DNA of 64,000 nucleotides from Rhodobacteraceae bacterium EL53 (GTDB lineage Bacteria > Pseudomonadota > Alphaproteobacteria > Rhodobacterales > Rhodobacteraceae). Made by a program: the position numbers and the translations under genes. Shown in pieces: positions 26,693 through 35,533 of this stretch (its first letter is position 1; each line of letters starts with the position of its first letter). Location: contig OMPR01000012.1 in the NCBI GenBank assembly GCA_900313015.1, positions 1-64,000 of the forward strand, written 5' to 3'. The notes beneath the pieces are model-generated. The model saw only the letters and a program-made list of their open reading frames with translations, was not told the origin of the DNA and searched no databases.

Positions 26693-27552
26693 GCCCCGAA
26701 ACTCGAACTTGGCAAGGTGAATTGAAAGATGCGATGTCGGATCTCACACCCGGAGTGACCTTTTGCATCCTGTTTCTGATTGCAGTGTTTATTATCGGCG
26801 CCTTTGCACCTTGGTTTGCACCTTTTGACGAAGGTGAGATCCTCACGAACGAAAGCTTTGCCCCCCCAAGCGCAATGTTATGGCTGGGCAGTGACTATCT
26901 TGGCCGAGATGTGTTGTCGCGCCTGATCTACGGGGTCCGGGTGACCTTGTTTTTAGCGTTGATCATCACCTTCCTCTCGTTCTTTGCGGGTGTTGGTCTT
27001 GGTTTTTTGGCCGCTGCTTTTGGCGGTAAGATCGACAGTTGGATGAGCCGCGGCAATGACGCGATGCTCAGCTTTCCTGCCCTGATGTTGGCGTTGATCG
27101 TGATCAACTCACTTGGGTCGTCGTTTGTGGTGCTGGTTTTCACGATTGCATTTATCGACATGACGCGGGTCTACCGGGTCGCGCGCGCGCTCGCTGTCAA
27201 CATCATGGTGATGGACTATGTCGAAGCGGCTGTGGTGCGCGGCGAAGGCAAGGGCTGGATCGTTTGGCATGAAGTTTTGCCCAATGCGCTGACACCACTG
27301 GCTGCCGAATTCGGCATCCGCTTCACCTATGCAATTTTGTTCATTTCGGCGCTGTCCTTCCTTGGTCTGGGCGTCCAGCCACCGCAATCGGATCTGGGAG
27401 TGATGGTCAAAGAGAACATGCAGGCCATCCTGTATGGTGAGTACACCACGCTTTACCCAGCTTTCGGCATCGCGCTGATTGCAATTTCCATGAATGTTTT
27501 TGTCGACTGGTTGCTGCAACGCTCCAGCGCCAAGCTGCCTGATGAGATCTGA
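26689..27552 (+). CDS. DppC-type ABC permease
   Basis: A 287-residue DppC/OppC-family permease: N-terminal transmembrane helix, then LWLGSDYLGRDVLSRLIYGVRVTL in part, and the coupling-helix region around VRGEGKGWIVWHEVLPNALT. It couples by a 4-nt overlap to the DppB-type gene and is followed after one base by the double ATPase gene. Confidence 0.92.
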   Translation: MSPETRTWQGELKDAMSDLTPGVTFCILFLIAVFIIGAFAPWFAPFDEGEILTNESFAPPSAMLWLGSDYLGRDVLSRLIYGVRVTLFLALIITFLSFFAGVGLGFLAAAFGGKIDSWMSRGNDAMLSFPALMLALIVINSLGSSFVVLVFTIAFIDMTRVYRVARALAVNIMVMDYVEAAVVRGEGKGWIVWHEVLPNALTPLAAEFGIRFTYAILFISALSFLGLGVQPPQSDLGVMVKENMQAILYGEYTTLYPAFGIALIAISMNVFVDWLLQRSSAKLPDEI

Positions 27553-27553
27553 C

Positions 27554-29224
27554 ATGAGAGATACCTCCCAAAATGGCCCTCTGTTGAAGGTCCGCAATCT
27601 TGATGTCTCGGTACGCGATAAAAAGGGGCATGAGTATAAGATTGTCGATGACATATCGTTTGATGTGCAGCCGGGCGAAGTGATTGCGCTGATTGGTGAA
27701 AGCGGGTCTGGCAAGACAACGATTTCGCTGGGTTGCATGGGCTACACGCGGCCGGGTTGCTATATTACCGGCGGCACTGTGAACCTTGATGGCACACAGG
27801 TTTTGGATCAATCCTTGCCTAAGCTGCAAGAATTGCGCGGCAAAGAGATCACCTATGTCGCGCAATCAGCCGCGGCGTCGTTCAACAGTGCCATGACCAT
27901 TGACGCGCAGGTGATCGAGATTCCGGTGATCACTGGTGCGATGAGCAGAGAAGCGGCCTTGGCCAAGGCAGAAAAGCTGTATAGCGATCTTGAACTGCCA
28001 GACCCCGGAAGCATTGGGAAACGCTATCCGCATCAAGTTTCTGGCGGGCAGCTGCAGCGGTTGATGGCGGCTATGGCGATGATCAGTGATCCGCGATTGC
28101 TGATCCTGGATGAGCCAACGACCGCATTGGATGTGACCACCCAGATCGAGGTTTTGGCGAGCTTTAAGAAGTTGATCAAGGACAATAACACAGCGGCGAT
28201 TTATGTGACCCATGATCTGTCGCTTGTGGCGCAGGTAGCTGACCATATTCTGGTGCTGAAGAATGGCCAAATGGTCGAATACGGCACAACCGAACAGATC
28301 ATCAGTGACCCGCAACATGAATACACTCAAGCGCTGATGGCTGCGGCCCACTTGATGCCAGATGAAATCCATGCGGCGCCTCCTGTGATTCAACCTGAAC
28401 CTCCGTTGTTGCAGGTCAAGGGGGTGACGGCAGGATATGGAACGCAGCAAGAGATCATCGCCTTGCGCGATATTGATCTGGCTATTCACGCGGGTGAAAC
28501 GGTTGGGGTCATTGGGGAGTCCGGGTCCGGCAAAACCACGCTTGGGCGTCTTATTTCCGGGTTGATGGTGCCGAAATCTGGTGGTGTTTTCTTGGATGGG
28601 AACGCATTGGCACCGGGAGTTCAGCAACGGTCGCGGGCTGAATTGCAGCAGATTCAATTCGCGTTTCAGATGGCTGATGTTGCGCTGAACCCGCGTCAAA
28701 GATTGAACAAGATCCTGAGCCGCCCGATGATGTTTTATCAGGGCTTCAAACAGGCAGAGGCCACGAAAGAGGTTGCGCGCTTGTTGGAACGGGTCGGGCT
28801 GCCAACCGAATTTGCGTGGCGGTTTCCCCCTGAATTGTCAGGAGGTCAGCGGCAGCGAGTCAATTTGGCGCGTGCTTTGGCGGCCAAACCACGGTTGATC
28901 ATCTGCGATGAGATCACCTCAGCCCTCGATACGATTGTGGCACAACAGATCCTTGATCTGTTGGAGGATCTGCAAGATGAGCTGGGTCTCAGCTACATGT
29001 TTATCACCCACGATATTGCGACGGTTTCAAAGATTTCAGAACGCATTGCAGTGATGCGTCATGGGCGCATCTTGGCGCAAGGGCCAGTGGACCAAGTGCT
29101 AAGTCCACCGTGCCACGAGTACACGCAGCTCTTGCTGAACTCTGTGCCGGAAATGCGCACGGACTGGCTGGATGAGGCGGTGATCGAACGGCGCAAGCTG
29201 GTGGCGGCGCTGGACGGTATCTGA
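27554..29224 (+). CDS. DppD-DppF fused double ABC ATPase
   Basis: A 556-residue protein carrying both ATPases of a peptide-type importer in one chain. Each half has its own Walker A (GESGSGKTT in both), signature (VSGGQLQR in the first, LSGGQRQR in the second), Walker B (LLILDEPTTALD, LIICDEITSALD) and switch His (YVTHDLS, FITHDIA). The first half's signature differs slightly from LSGGQ. Such tandem fusions occur in peptide and glutathione importers (GsiA-like). ATG 27554 is the start, 1 nt after the DppC-type stop. Confidence 0.92.
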   Translation: MRDTSQNGPLLKVRNLDVSVRDKKGHEYKIVDDISFDVQPGEVIALIGESGSGKTTISLGCMGYTRPGCYITGGTVNLDGTQVLDQSLPKLQELRGKEITYVAQSAAASFNSAMTIDAQVIEIPVITGAMSREAALAKAEKLYSDLELPDPGSIGKRYPHQVSGGQLQRLMAAMAMISDPRLLILDEPTTALDVTTQIEVLASFKKLIKDNNTAAIYVTHDLSLVAQVADHILVLKNGQMVEYGTTEQIISDPQHEYTQALMAAAHLMPDEIHAAPPVIQPEPPLLQVKGVTAGYGTQQEIIALRDIDLAIHAGETVGVIGESGSGKTTLGRLISGLMVPKSGGVFLDGNALAPGVQQRSRAELQQIQFAFQMADVALNPRQRLNKILSRPMMFYQGFKQAEATKEVARLLERVGLPTEFAWRFPPELSGGQRQRVNLARALAAKPRLIICDEITSALDTIVAQQILDLLEDLQDELGLSYMFITHDIATVSKISERIAVMRHGRILAQGPVDQVLSPPCHEYTQLLLNSVPEMRTDWLDEAVIERRKLVAALDGI

Positions 29225-29285
29225 GGCGGTGTCAGTCACCCACATCGAAGAATGAAATTGGACCGTTAACTGAAGGAGGCCGGGG

Positions 29286-29492
29286 ATGAACAAGCCGTTC
29301 AAAGTCATGATGGAAGAAACTTGGTCAGGGGCCTGCTGGAATATTTCCTCACAATCAGGATCCAACTTTCAGGAGAACAGTAATGGCAAGCTGCTGTTAT
29401 GGCCGTCAGAACGGCAATTCGGACAAGACAACCAGTCTCGAACATTCGACCAAGGTGTGCCTTCAAGCGGTGGCCGGGTCTGGTCACTGTAA
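29286..29492 (+). CDS. Possible small protein (68 aa) behind a perfect ribosome site
   Basis: An AAGGAGG ribosome site (29273-29279) lies 6 nt before ATG 29286, the best-looking one in this operon. The predicted 68-residue product (MNKPFKVMMEETWSG...) has no recognised domain. It overlaps a second small frame (29383-29562) in another phase. It could be a true small protein, the 5' part of a gene broken by a frameshift, or a decayed gene that keeps its ribosome site. Confidence 0.35.
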   Translation: MNKPFKVMMEETWSGACWNISSQSGSNFQENSNGKLLLWPSERQFGQDNQSRTFDQGVPSSGGRVWSL

Positions 29493-29562
29493 TCAATTAC
29501 ATCACAAAACGATGATAGCACGCGCCAGCGCCAGATCTTGTAAGGGTAGGGCGGCGTCATGA
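29383..29562 (+). CDS. Possible 59-aa cysteine-rich small protein, coupled to the flavoprotein gene
   Basis: ATG 29383 is preceded by AGGAG at 7 nt, and the frame ends in TGA overlapping the ATG of the next gene (ATGA), the same 4-nt overlap seen between other genes here. The 59-residue product starts MASCCYGRQNGNSDK and has five cysteines (about positions 4, 5, 26, 36, 53) and several histidines, which could bind metal or form disulfides. No family is recognised. Good start and stop signals argue for translation; the sequence itself gives no proof of function. Confidence 0.45.
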   Translation: MASCCYGRQNGNSDKTTSLEHSTKVCLQAVAGSGHCNQLHHKTMIARASARSCKGRAAS

Positions 29563-31967
29563 AATCTACAGCACGTGTGGTAGTGATCGGCGGCGGCGTA
29601 GTTGGCTGCTCGGTCCTGTATCATCTGGCAAAGAACGGCTGGACCGATGTGATGCTGTTGGAACGGCAAGAGCTGACCTCTGGCTCGAGCTGGCATGCAG
29701 CGGGCGGGCTGTTCACTGTGGTGCGGCCCAATGCGGCGGCGGAAATGCATCGCTACACATTTCAGATTTATCGCGAACTGGAGGAAGAGCGCGGACAGCC
29801 TTGTGGGTTCCACTTTACCGGTGGTTTGAATATTTGCCGGACGCAGGATGAGATTGACAGCAATGCAATGATGCAGAGCGCCTGTCGGCGGTTGGGCATC
29901 GAAGGTCATTTTATCTCATTGGAAGAGGCCAAGGAAAAGGCGCCAATACTCGATACCTCGCACATGATCGGTGCGTTCTGGGAGGAAGAGGGCGGCCATG
30001 TTGATCCGGCGTCGGCAACCAATGCCTTTGCCGCGGCCGCGCGCCAGATGGGCGCCACGATCCATCGGCACACGCCGGTTACGGCCACGACCCAGCGGGC
30101 GGATGGGACATGGGATGTGGTGACCGAAAAGGGCACAATTCATGCGGAATATATCGTCAACGCAGCCGGCCTTTGGGGGCGTGAAGTGGCGCGCATGGCG
30201 GGGATTGAACTGCCTTTGATGCCGGTCGAACACCACTACCTCGTGACCGAGAGCATCCCCTTGATCGAAGACCTGGGTTTTGAGCTGCCCCAAATCAACG
30301 ATAATGAAACAGGTTCCTATGCGCGCCAGGAAGGCATGGGGATGCTTTTGGGTGCATATGAAGACAAGATGACCCATTGGGCAAAGGAGGGTACGCCGCT
30401 GAATTTCGGCCATGAACTGTTGCCCGATAATCTGGAATGTATGGAATGGAACTTTGAAAAATCGGTCGAGATCATGCCGGTTCTGGGTCAGGCAGGGGTC
30501 AAACGTGTGATTAACGGGCCGATGATCTTTTCGCCTGATCTGGCCCCGCTGATTGGGCCGCATCCAGCTTTGCGGAACTATATCTGTGCCAACGGTGTTA
30601 TGGCAGGCTTCAACCAGGGCGGCGGTATTGGCCGGGTGCTGGCAGAATGGATCATCGGTGGTGAGCCGGAGATTGATATCTTTAATTGGGATGTGGCCCG
30701 GTTTGGTAAATTTGCGACCCAGAAATACACCGAAGACATGACCCGGTATTTCTATGAAAACCGATCAGAGAAAGTCTATCCTTATCAGAGCTTTCCAGCA
30801 GCGCGGCCGCAGGCAAAATCCCCAGTACATGACCGGCTCGCAGCCGCAGGTGCCGTTTTTGGAACTGGGTTTGGGCGTGAGCACGCAACCTGGTTTGCTC
30901 CCGAAGGGACAAAGGCAGAAGACAGTCTGACCTATCGTCAGCCAAACTGGTGGGAACCGGTGGCCGAAGAAGGGCGCGGCGTGCGCGAAGCCGCAGGGTT
31001 GTTTGAATTCTCGGACATGGCCAAGTTTGAAGTGTCGGGTCAGCGTGCTGCGGAATGGCTGGATCGGATCATGGCCAATACGCTGCCAAAGCCCGGAAGG
31101 CTGTGCTTGTCGCCGATGCTGTCTGATAAGGGTCGTGTGATTGGGGATTTCACCATTAGCAATCTTGGCGACCGCTATCTGATTGTGGGCACCTATGCGA
31201 TGCAACTGGTTTTTGAACGCCATTTTGCCAAGTATTTGCCGGCAGAAGATGTGTGCTTGCGAAATGTTTCGGATGAGTTGGCCGGGCTACATATCGCAGG
31301 GCCCAAGGCGCAAGAAATCATAGCAGCACTAGCGGACCGGGACATCGATAGTGCGAGTTTCCGATTCATGGATGCAGCGGACATGACGTTGGTGGGTATC
31401 GGCAAGGTTTCGGTTTTGCGGGTCTCTTACACCGGTGAAATTGGCTATGAAATGTATTTGCCGCGTGCACAACAACCCGCTTTGCTTGATGCGCTTTTTG
31501 AAACAGGTGCCGCCCATGGGCTGCGACTGTGTGGACTGCGTGCCCTGATGATGTTGCGGCTTGAGAAAAGCTGGCCAGCTTGGGGCCTTGAGATCACGTC
31601 GGATTACAACGCCCATGAATGCGGGATGATGCATCATGTGAAATTGGACAAAGGCGCGTTCACGGGTCGGGAGGCTGCCCAAAGCTACGGTCCAGCGCGA
31701 GAACAGCCGATCACTTTGACCGTCAACGCCGGTGAATTGGCGGTCTGGGGGGATGAAGCAATTTTCCTCAATGGCAAACCAGTGGGATATGTGTCCTCGG
31801 GTGGTTGGGGGCCGGTAACAGGCCAGCATATCGCGCTTGGATATGTGGCCGCCAATGCCTATCGCGCAGATGGCACATATGAGGTCGAGCTGTTCGGAAA
31901 GCTGTATAAGGCACAGCTGCATACCCAACCTTTGTATGATCCCACTGGCAGCAGAATGCGGGGGTAA
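29559..31967 (+). CDS. Dimethylglycine/sarcosine dehydrogenase-like flavoprotein with GcvT domain
   Basis: An 802-residue two-domain enzyme. The N-terminal DAO-type FAD domain has GGGVVGCS (11-18) and GSSWHAAGG (42-50), where H46 matches the histidine that carries covalent FAD in dimethylglycine and sarcosine dehydrogenases. The C-terminal half (about 430-790) is an aminomethyltransferase/GcvT-like tetrahydrofolate domain with GEIGYEMYLP and CGLRALMMLRLEKSW. Family members oxidise an N-methyl group and pass the one-carbon unit to THF, or release formaldehyde. Substrate probably a secondary or tertiary N-methyl amino acid made by the pathway. Confidence 0.92.
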   Translation: MKSTARVVVIGGGVVGCSVLYHLAKNGWTDVMLLERQELTSGSSWHAAGGLFTVVRPNAAAEMHRYTFQIYRELEEERGQPCGFHFTGGLNICRTQDEIDSNAMMQSACRRLGIEGHFISLEEAKEKAPILDTSHMIGAFWEEEGGHVDPASATNAFAAAARQMGATIHRHTPVTATTQRADGTWDVVTEKGTIHAEYIVNAAGLWGREVARMAGIELPLMPVEHHYLVTESIPLIEDLGFELPQINDNETGSYARQEGMGMLLGAYEDKMTHWAKEGTPLNFGHELLPDNLECMEWNFEKSVEIMPVLGQAGVKRVINGPMIFSPDLAPLIGPHPALRNYICANGVMAGFNQGGGIGRVLAEWIIGGEPEIDIFNWDVARFGKFATQKYTEDMTRYFYENRSEKVYPYQSFPAARPQAKSPVHDRLAAAGAVFGTGFGREHATWFAPEGTKAEDSLTYRQPNWWEPVAEEGRGVREAAGLFEFSDMAKFEVSGQRAAEWLDRIMANTLPKPGRLCLSPMLSDKGRVIGDFTISNLGDRYLIVGTYAMQLVFERHFAKYLPAEDVCLRNVSDELAGLHIAGPKAQEIIAALADRDIDSASFRFMDAADMTLVGIGKVSVLRVSYTGEIGYEMYLPRAQQPALLDALFETGAAHGLRLCGLRALMMLRLEKSWPAWGLEITSDYNAHECGMMHHVKLDKGAFTGREAAQSYGPAREQPITLTVNAGELAVWGDEAIFLNGKPVGYVSSGGWGPVTGQHIALGYVAANAYRADGTYEVELFGKLYKAQLHTQPLYDPTGSRMRG

Positions 31968-32009
31968 TGTCATGAATGTGCAACCCAAAAGGATCATCCG
32001 GTCCGAGAC

Positions 32010-32056
32010 GTGGGCCGGGACACTTGGGGGTTATTCCCCCTTGTTCCCAAGCCCAC
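32010..32056 (+). promoter_or_regulatory. Long structured hairpin abutting the mttB-like ribosome site
   Basis: Within the 101-nt gap before the methyltransferase gene, GTGGGC (32010-32015) pairs with GCCCAC (32051-32056). Inside it GGGACA pairs with TGTTCCC with one bulge, and GGGGG with CCCCC around a TTATT loop. The AGGAG ribosome site follows directly at 32057-32061. The stacked stems suggest control of translation or mRNA stability. It does not match a riboswitch class known to me. Confidence 0.55.
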
Positions 32057-32068
32057 AGGAGATCTGCC

Positions 32069-33589
32069 ATGGCACGCCGCCGCACCAAACGCACACCCCG
32101 TAACAGCGCTTTTACTCAGCGCCTCTTTTCTGAGGTTCGCACCCCGCTGGCCCCAGTTGAAATGATCTCTGCTGATCAGGTGGAGGTCATACATCACACC
32201 AGTCTGAAGGTACTGCGTGATACCGGCCTGAAAGTTGATAGCGCTGTGGCTCTCGACTTGTTGGCCGGAATTGGCGCCGATGTCGACTGCAAGACCAATC
32301 GCGTCCGATTTGACCCAGCGTTGGTTGAAGAGATGTTGAAGGGCATCCCGAAAGAGTTCACGATCCATGCGCGAAACCCGGCAAAAACCGTATCGGTGGG
32401 TGGTAACTCTTTGACCTTTGCCACCGTGAGCGGGCCGTCTTTCGTGTCGGACTTGGATCGAGGCAGGCGGGCGGGCACGCTTGAAGACATGCGGAATTTT
32501 GTCCGATTGTCGTCGATGCTGAATATCTTTCACCACGAAGGCGGGGCTGGGTGTGAACCGTTGGAGTTGCCGCCGGAGACCCGGCATCTAGACATGATGT
32601 TGGCACAGACGACGCTTTGCGACAAAGGCTGGCAACCCTGTTGGTTAAACTCAGCCAGCAGAGCGCGCGATTGCATCGAGATGGCCAAGATCGCATTGCA
32701 AACTGACGACGATGGCCTGCGCGCCCGGCCTGGAATTATTGGCGGGATCAATACCAATTCGCCGCTTTTGCTGGATGATAGTCAAGCCGAAGGGTTAATT
32801 GAATTCGCGCAGGCTGGTCAGCCTATTCATGTGACACCTTTCACGCTGGCTGGCGCGATGAGCCCAGTCACCATTGGCGGCTCTCTGGTGCAGCAGAACG
32901 CCGAGGCGCTTGCCGGGATTGTTTTGGGACAGGCGGCCTGTGCCGGGGCGCCAGTATTTTACGGGCACTTTACCTCTAATGTGGATATGAAAACCGGGTC
33001 ACCTGCCTTTGGTACGCCTGAATATGCGCAATCGGTCATTGTTTCCGGGCAAATGTCGCGGCGCTATGGCTTGCCGATCCGATCTTCTAACACTACGGCT
33101 GCGGCCTGTGTTGATGCGCAGGCCACCTATGAATCCGCGATGTCCATTAACGCCTGCGTCCAAGGGCATATCAACGTGATGATGCATGCAGGGGGCTGGC
33201 TTGAAGGTGGTCTGACTTGTTCGTTTGAGAAATTGATTTTGGACGCGGAGCTGTTGCAGATGCAGGCCGCAATGTTGGATCCATTGGATCTGAGCGAGGC
33301 AGAGCTGGGGCTAGGTGCCATTGCCGAAGTCGGCCCCGGCGGCCATTTCTTTGGTACCAAGCACACGCTCGAACGTTATGAAACTGCGTTTTATAGCCCG
33401 ATCCTGTCAGATTGGCGCAATTTTGAAACCTGGCGCGACGACGGGGCAAAGACCGCAACTGAACGGGCAAATTCGATATGGAAACAGCTACTGAATGACT
33501 ATGAAAAACCGGCGATAGATCCGGCGGTTGAAGAGGAATTGGAGGCCTATGTTGCAAAACGCAAAGCAGACATCCGCCCTGCAAGTTGA
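32069..33589 (+). CDS. MttB-family (non-pyrrolysine) methyltransferase
   Basis: A 506-residue member of the trimethylamine methyltransferase family (COG5598). The frame has no internal amber codon, so it is a non-pyrrolysine homologue like glycine-betaine methyltransferase MtgB. In characterised members a methyl group of a quaternary amine is moved to a corrinoid protein. No MttC-like corrinoid protein gene is present nearby, so the methyl acceptor here is unknown. The start ATG 32069 has CAGGAG 7 nt upstream; the frame is open earlier but that part is the hairpin leader. It follows the demethylating flavoprotein gene, which supports a role in N-demethylation. Confidence 0.9.
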   Translation: MARRRTKRTPRNSAFTQRLFSEVRTPLAPVEMISADQVEVIHHTSLKVLRDTGLKVDSAVALDLLAGIGADVDCKTNRVRFDPALVEEMLKGIPKEFTIHARNPAKTVSVGGNSLTFATVSGPSFVSDLDRGRRAGTLEDMRNFVRLSSMLNIFHHEGGAGCEPLELPPETRHLDMMLAQTTLCDKGWQPCWLNSASRARDCIEMAKIALQTDDDGLRARPGIIGGINTNSPLLLDDSQAEGLIEFAQAGQPIHVTPFTLAGAMSPVTIGGSLVQQNAEALAGIVLGQAACAGAPVFYGHFTSNVDMKTGSPAFGTPEYAQSVIVSGQMSRRYGLPIRSSNTTAAACVDAQATYESAMSINACVQGHINVMMHAGGWLEGGLTCSFEKLILDAELLQMQAAMLDPLDLSEAELGLGAIAEVGPGGHFFGTKHTLERYETAFYSPILSDWRNFETWRDDGAKTATERANSIWKQLLNDYEKPAIDPAVEEELEAYVAKRKADIRPAS

Positions 33590-34442
33590 CGCCGTGCACT
33601 TCGGTGCGGCGGCTCTTGCCGTCGCGGCAATGGTGGTGTTCCCGACAGCGGATTCGCTTGCCAAATCCCTGTCGGGAGTAGTGCCGCTGCTGGTGATCGT
33701 TTGGGTGCGGTTTTGCGGTGCAGCCTTGCTGATTACGCCGTTGTATCTGATGCGTGTCCGGCAGTGGCCCACGAAACGGGCCATAGCTGTTGAAACACTG
33801 CGTGCAGCAATCATTATCGTGGCCTTTGGGTGCTTCGTGTTCTCGTTTCGCACAATCCAATTTGCCGAGGCGACAACCTATTATTCCGTCGCGCCCATTG
33901 TGGCTGCGGGCTTGTCGGTCTTGCTGTTGAAAGAGCGGATGACCGGGTTCAAGATGTTGGCCTTGGGATTGGGAATGTTTGGCGTTCTAGTTGCCCTTAA
34001 ACCCAGTGTTGCGCCACAACCTGGTGCGTTTTTTGCCTTATCGTCTGGGCTTTTATATGGCGGCTATCTGTTTCTGAACCGCGTTGTTGCTGTGCGTTGG
34101 GATATGTTCCAGACATTGTTCCTTCAGTTTTGGATCGGCTCTCTTTTGCTGTTCCCGTTGGTCCTTTCCGACCTTGGGCCCGAGCTGTTGCCACATCTAC
34201 CGCGCTTATTCGCAATTTCTGTGATTTCTGTGTTGTGCAATCTCATGTTGTTTGCGGCATTCCAAAGAGCAGAAAGTTCCTTTCTGGCACCATTCATGTA
34301 TGTCGAGGTCCCCTCGGCTCTGGCGATGGCGGTGCTCTTTTTTGACGAAACTCTGACAATAAACCTGTTGCTTGGGGCGGGGATGATCCTTTGTGCCGGG
34401 CTTTTGGTGATGCGGCGGCGCCCCAGCGCGAGAATTCCTTAG
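33549..34442 (+). CDS. EamA/DMT-family transporter
   Basis: A 297-residue membrane protein with about ten predicted transmembrane helices in two EamA repeats, the usual drug/metabolite transporter layout (FSFRTIQFAEATTYYSVAPI in the first repeat and ESSFLAPFMYVEVPSALAM in the second). ATG 33549 lies 41 nt inside the end of the mttB-like gene, so translation is probably coupled. EamA proteins import or export small metabolites; here it may export a by-product or import a relative of the substrate. The cargo is unknown. Confidence 0.88.
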   Translation: MLQNAKQTSALQVDAVHFGAAALAVAAMVVFPTADSLAKSLSGVVPLLVIVWVRFCGAALLITPLYLMRVRQWPTKRAIAVETLRAAIIIVAFGCFVFSFRTIQFAEATTYYSVAPIVAAGLSVLLLKERMTGFKMLALGLGMFGVLVALKPSVAPQPGAFFALSSGLLYGGYLFLNRVVAVRWDMFQTLFLQFWIGSLLLFPLVLSDLGPELLPHLPRLFAISVISVLCNLMLFAAFQRAESSFLAPFMYVEVPSALAMAVLFFDETLTINLLLGAGMILCAGLLVMRRRPSARIP

Positions 34443-34453
34443 GAGAAACGGTG

Positions 34454-35482
34454 ATGTTGAGCCACGGACCAGTACAAACTGACGTTGATTTTGAAACGCA
34501 CGGGAAACGCAGCGGGTTTCTAGATTTGAACCATTCCGACAACGCCCATGCATTCAGCCTGATCCGGGTGCCTGTCGGAGTCATTCAAGGGGCACCGGGG
34601 CCGACGGTGTTGCTGAGTGCCGGCAGTCATGGTGACGAATACGAGGGGCAAGTGATCCTACATCAACTGATGCAGGAGATTGAACCATCCATGATCAGAG
34701 GGCGGTTGATCATGTTGCCTGCACTGAACACTCCGGCGGTTTTGGGTCGCACACGGGTCTCGCCTTTGGATGGTGGCAATATGAACCGCAGTTTCCCAGG
34801 CGACCCGGACAGCGGACCCACCGGTGCGATTGCCGCCTATGTAAATGCACATCTGATAGTGATGGCGGATGTTGTGCTTGATTTTCATTCAGGTGGCACC
34901 GCAACTGAATATGTGGATTGCGGGTTTGTCTGTGCCGGGCCGAATCCCGAGATGAATGCTGCAAATCTGGAAATCGCGCAGGTATTTGGTGCGCCTTACA
35001 CGATGGTCTGCCCAATTGATGGCACCGGTGGGGATTTTGACACCTCGGCATATCGACAGCATACGCGTTTTCTGTCGTGCGAATTGGGGGGGATGGGGCG
35101 GTTTTCACCTGCATCGTACGCAACCGGGTGGGAGGGAGTGCAGCGGGTGTTCGCCCATCTTGGAATGACCGGCCACAAGGCAGAGACAGCAGATAGCCGG
35201 TTTATCGATATCGGGGCAGGCAGCAGTTTTGCTACCTCAGCGCAGCACGGACTTGCACAGCTGCTTGTTAGTCCGGGTCAAGTTGTTAAAAAGGGCGATA
35301 TCCTTGTTACGATTTTTGATGTCCATAACTTTGGCACCAAATGTGCTGAACTGCGCGCCTCCCAAGATGGCATCGTGGCCATTTGTCGACGTAACCCACT
35401 TGTGCAACCGGGGGATCACTTGTGTCAGGTCACCCACGAACTCAGCCCGTCAGAGCTGAATAAGATCATGCGCCCTGACTAA
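34454..35482 (+). CDS. AstE/AspA-family deacylase (DoeB-like)
   Basis: A 342-residue zinc-dependent hydrolase of the succinylglutamate desuccinylase/aspartoacylase family. Zinc ligands are visible in SAGSHGDEYEG (H and E) and the third His in VLDFHSGG; NMNRSFPG is the substrate-binding stretch. The C-terminal half is a beta-sandwich with a lipoyl-like fold (VKKGDILVTIFDV). It is closest in style to DoeB, which deacetylates N-alpha-acetyl-diaminobutyrate in ectoine breakdown, but no other ectoine genes are present. It could release an N-acyl amino acid or betaine conjugate. Its AGGAG overlaps the EamA stop; GTG 34451 is an alternative start. Last gene of the operon. Confidence 0.88.
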   Translation: MLSHGPVQTDVDFETHGKRSGFLDLNHSDNAHAFSLIRVPVGVIQGAPGPTVLLSAGSHGDEYEGQVILHQLMQEIEPSMIRGRLIMLPALNTPAVLGRTRVSPLDGGNMNRSFPGDPDSGPTGAIAAYVNAHLIVMADVVLDFHSGGTATEYVDCGFVCAGPNPEMNAANLEIAQVFGAPYTMVCPIDGTGGDFDTSAYRQHTRFLSCELGGMGRFSPASYATGWEGVQRVFAHLGMTGHKAETADSRFIDIGAGSSFATSAQHGLAQLLVSPGQVVKKGDILVTIFDVHNFGTKCAELRASQDGIVAICRRNPLVQPGDHLCQVTHELSPSELNKIMRPD

Positions 35483-35488
35483 GGTGTT

Positions 35489-35517
35489 CCTATGCCCAGA
35501 GGAAATCTGGGCATAGG
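35489..35517. terminator. Convergent hairpin terminator
   Basis: CCTATGCCCAGA (35489-35500) and TCTGGGCATAGG (35506-35517) form a perfect 12-bp stem with a 5-nt loop between two convergent operons. T runs are weak on both sides, so termination may be partial or factor-assisted. Confidence 0.75.
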
Positions 35518-35533
35518 TCTGAACGACATAGTC

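Noticed and set aside
32069-33589. Pyrrolysine codon in the mttB-like gene
   Set aside because: The frame contains no internal TAG, so it is a non-pyrrolysine homologue.
33171-33860. Minus-strand frame of 229 codons across mttB-like and EamA genes
   Set aside because: Antisense to two well-supported genes and not similar to any family known to me.
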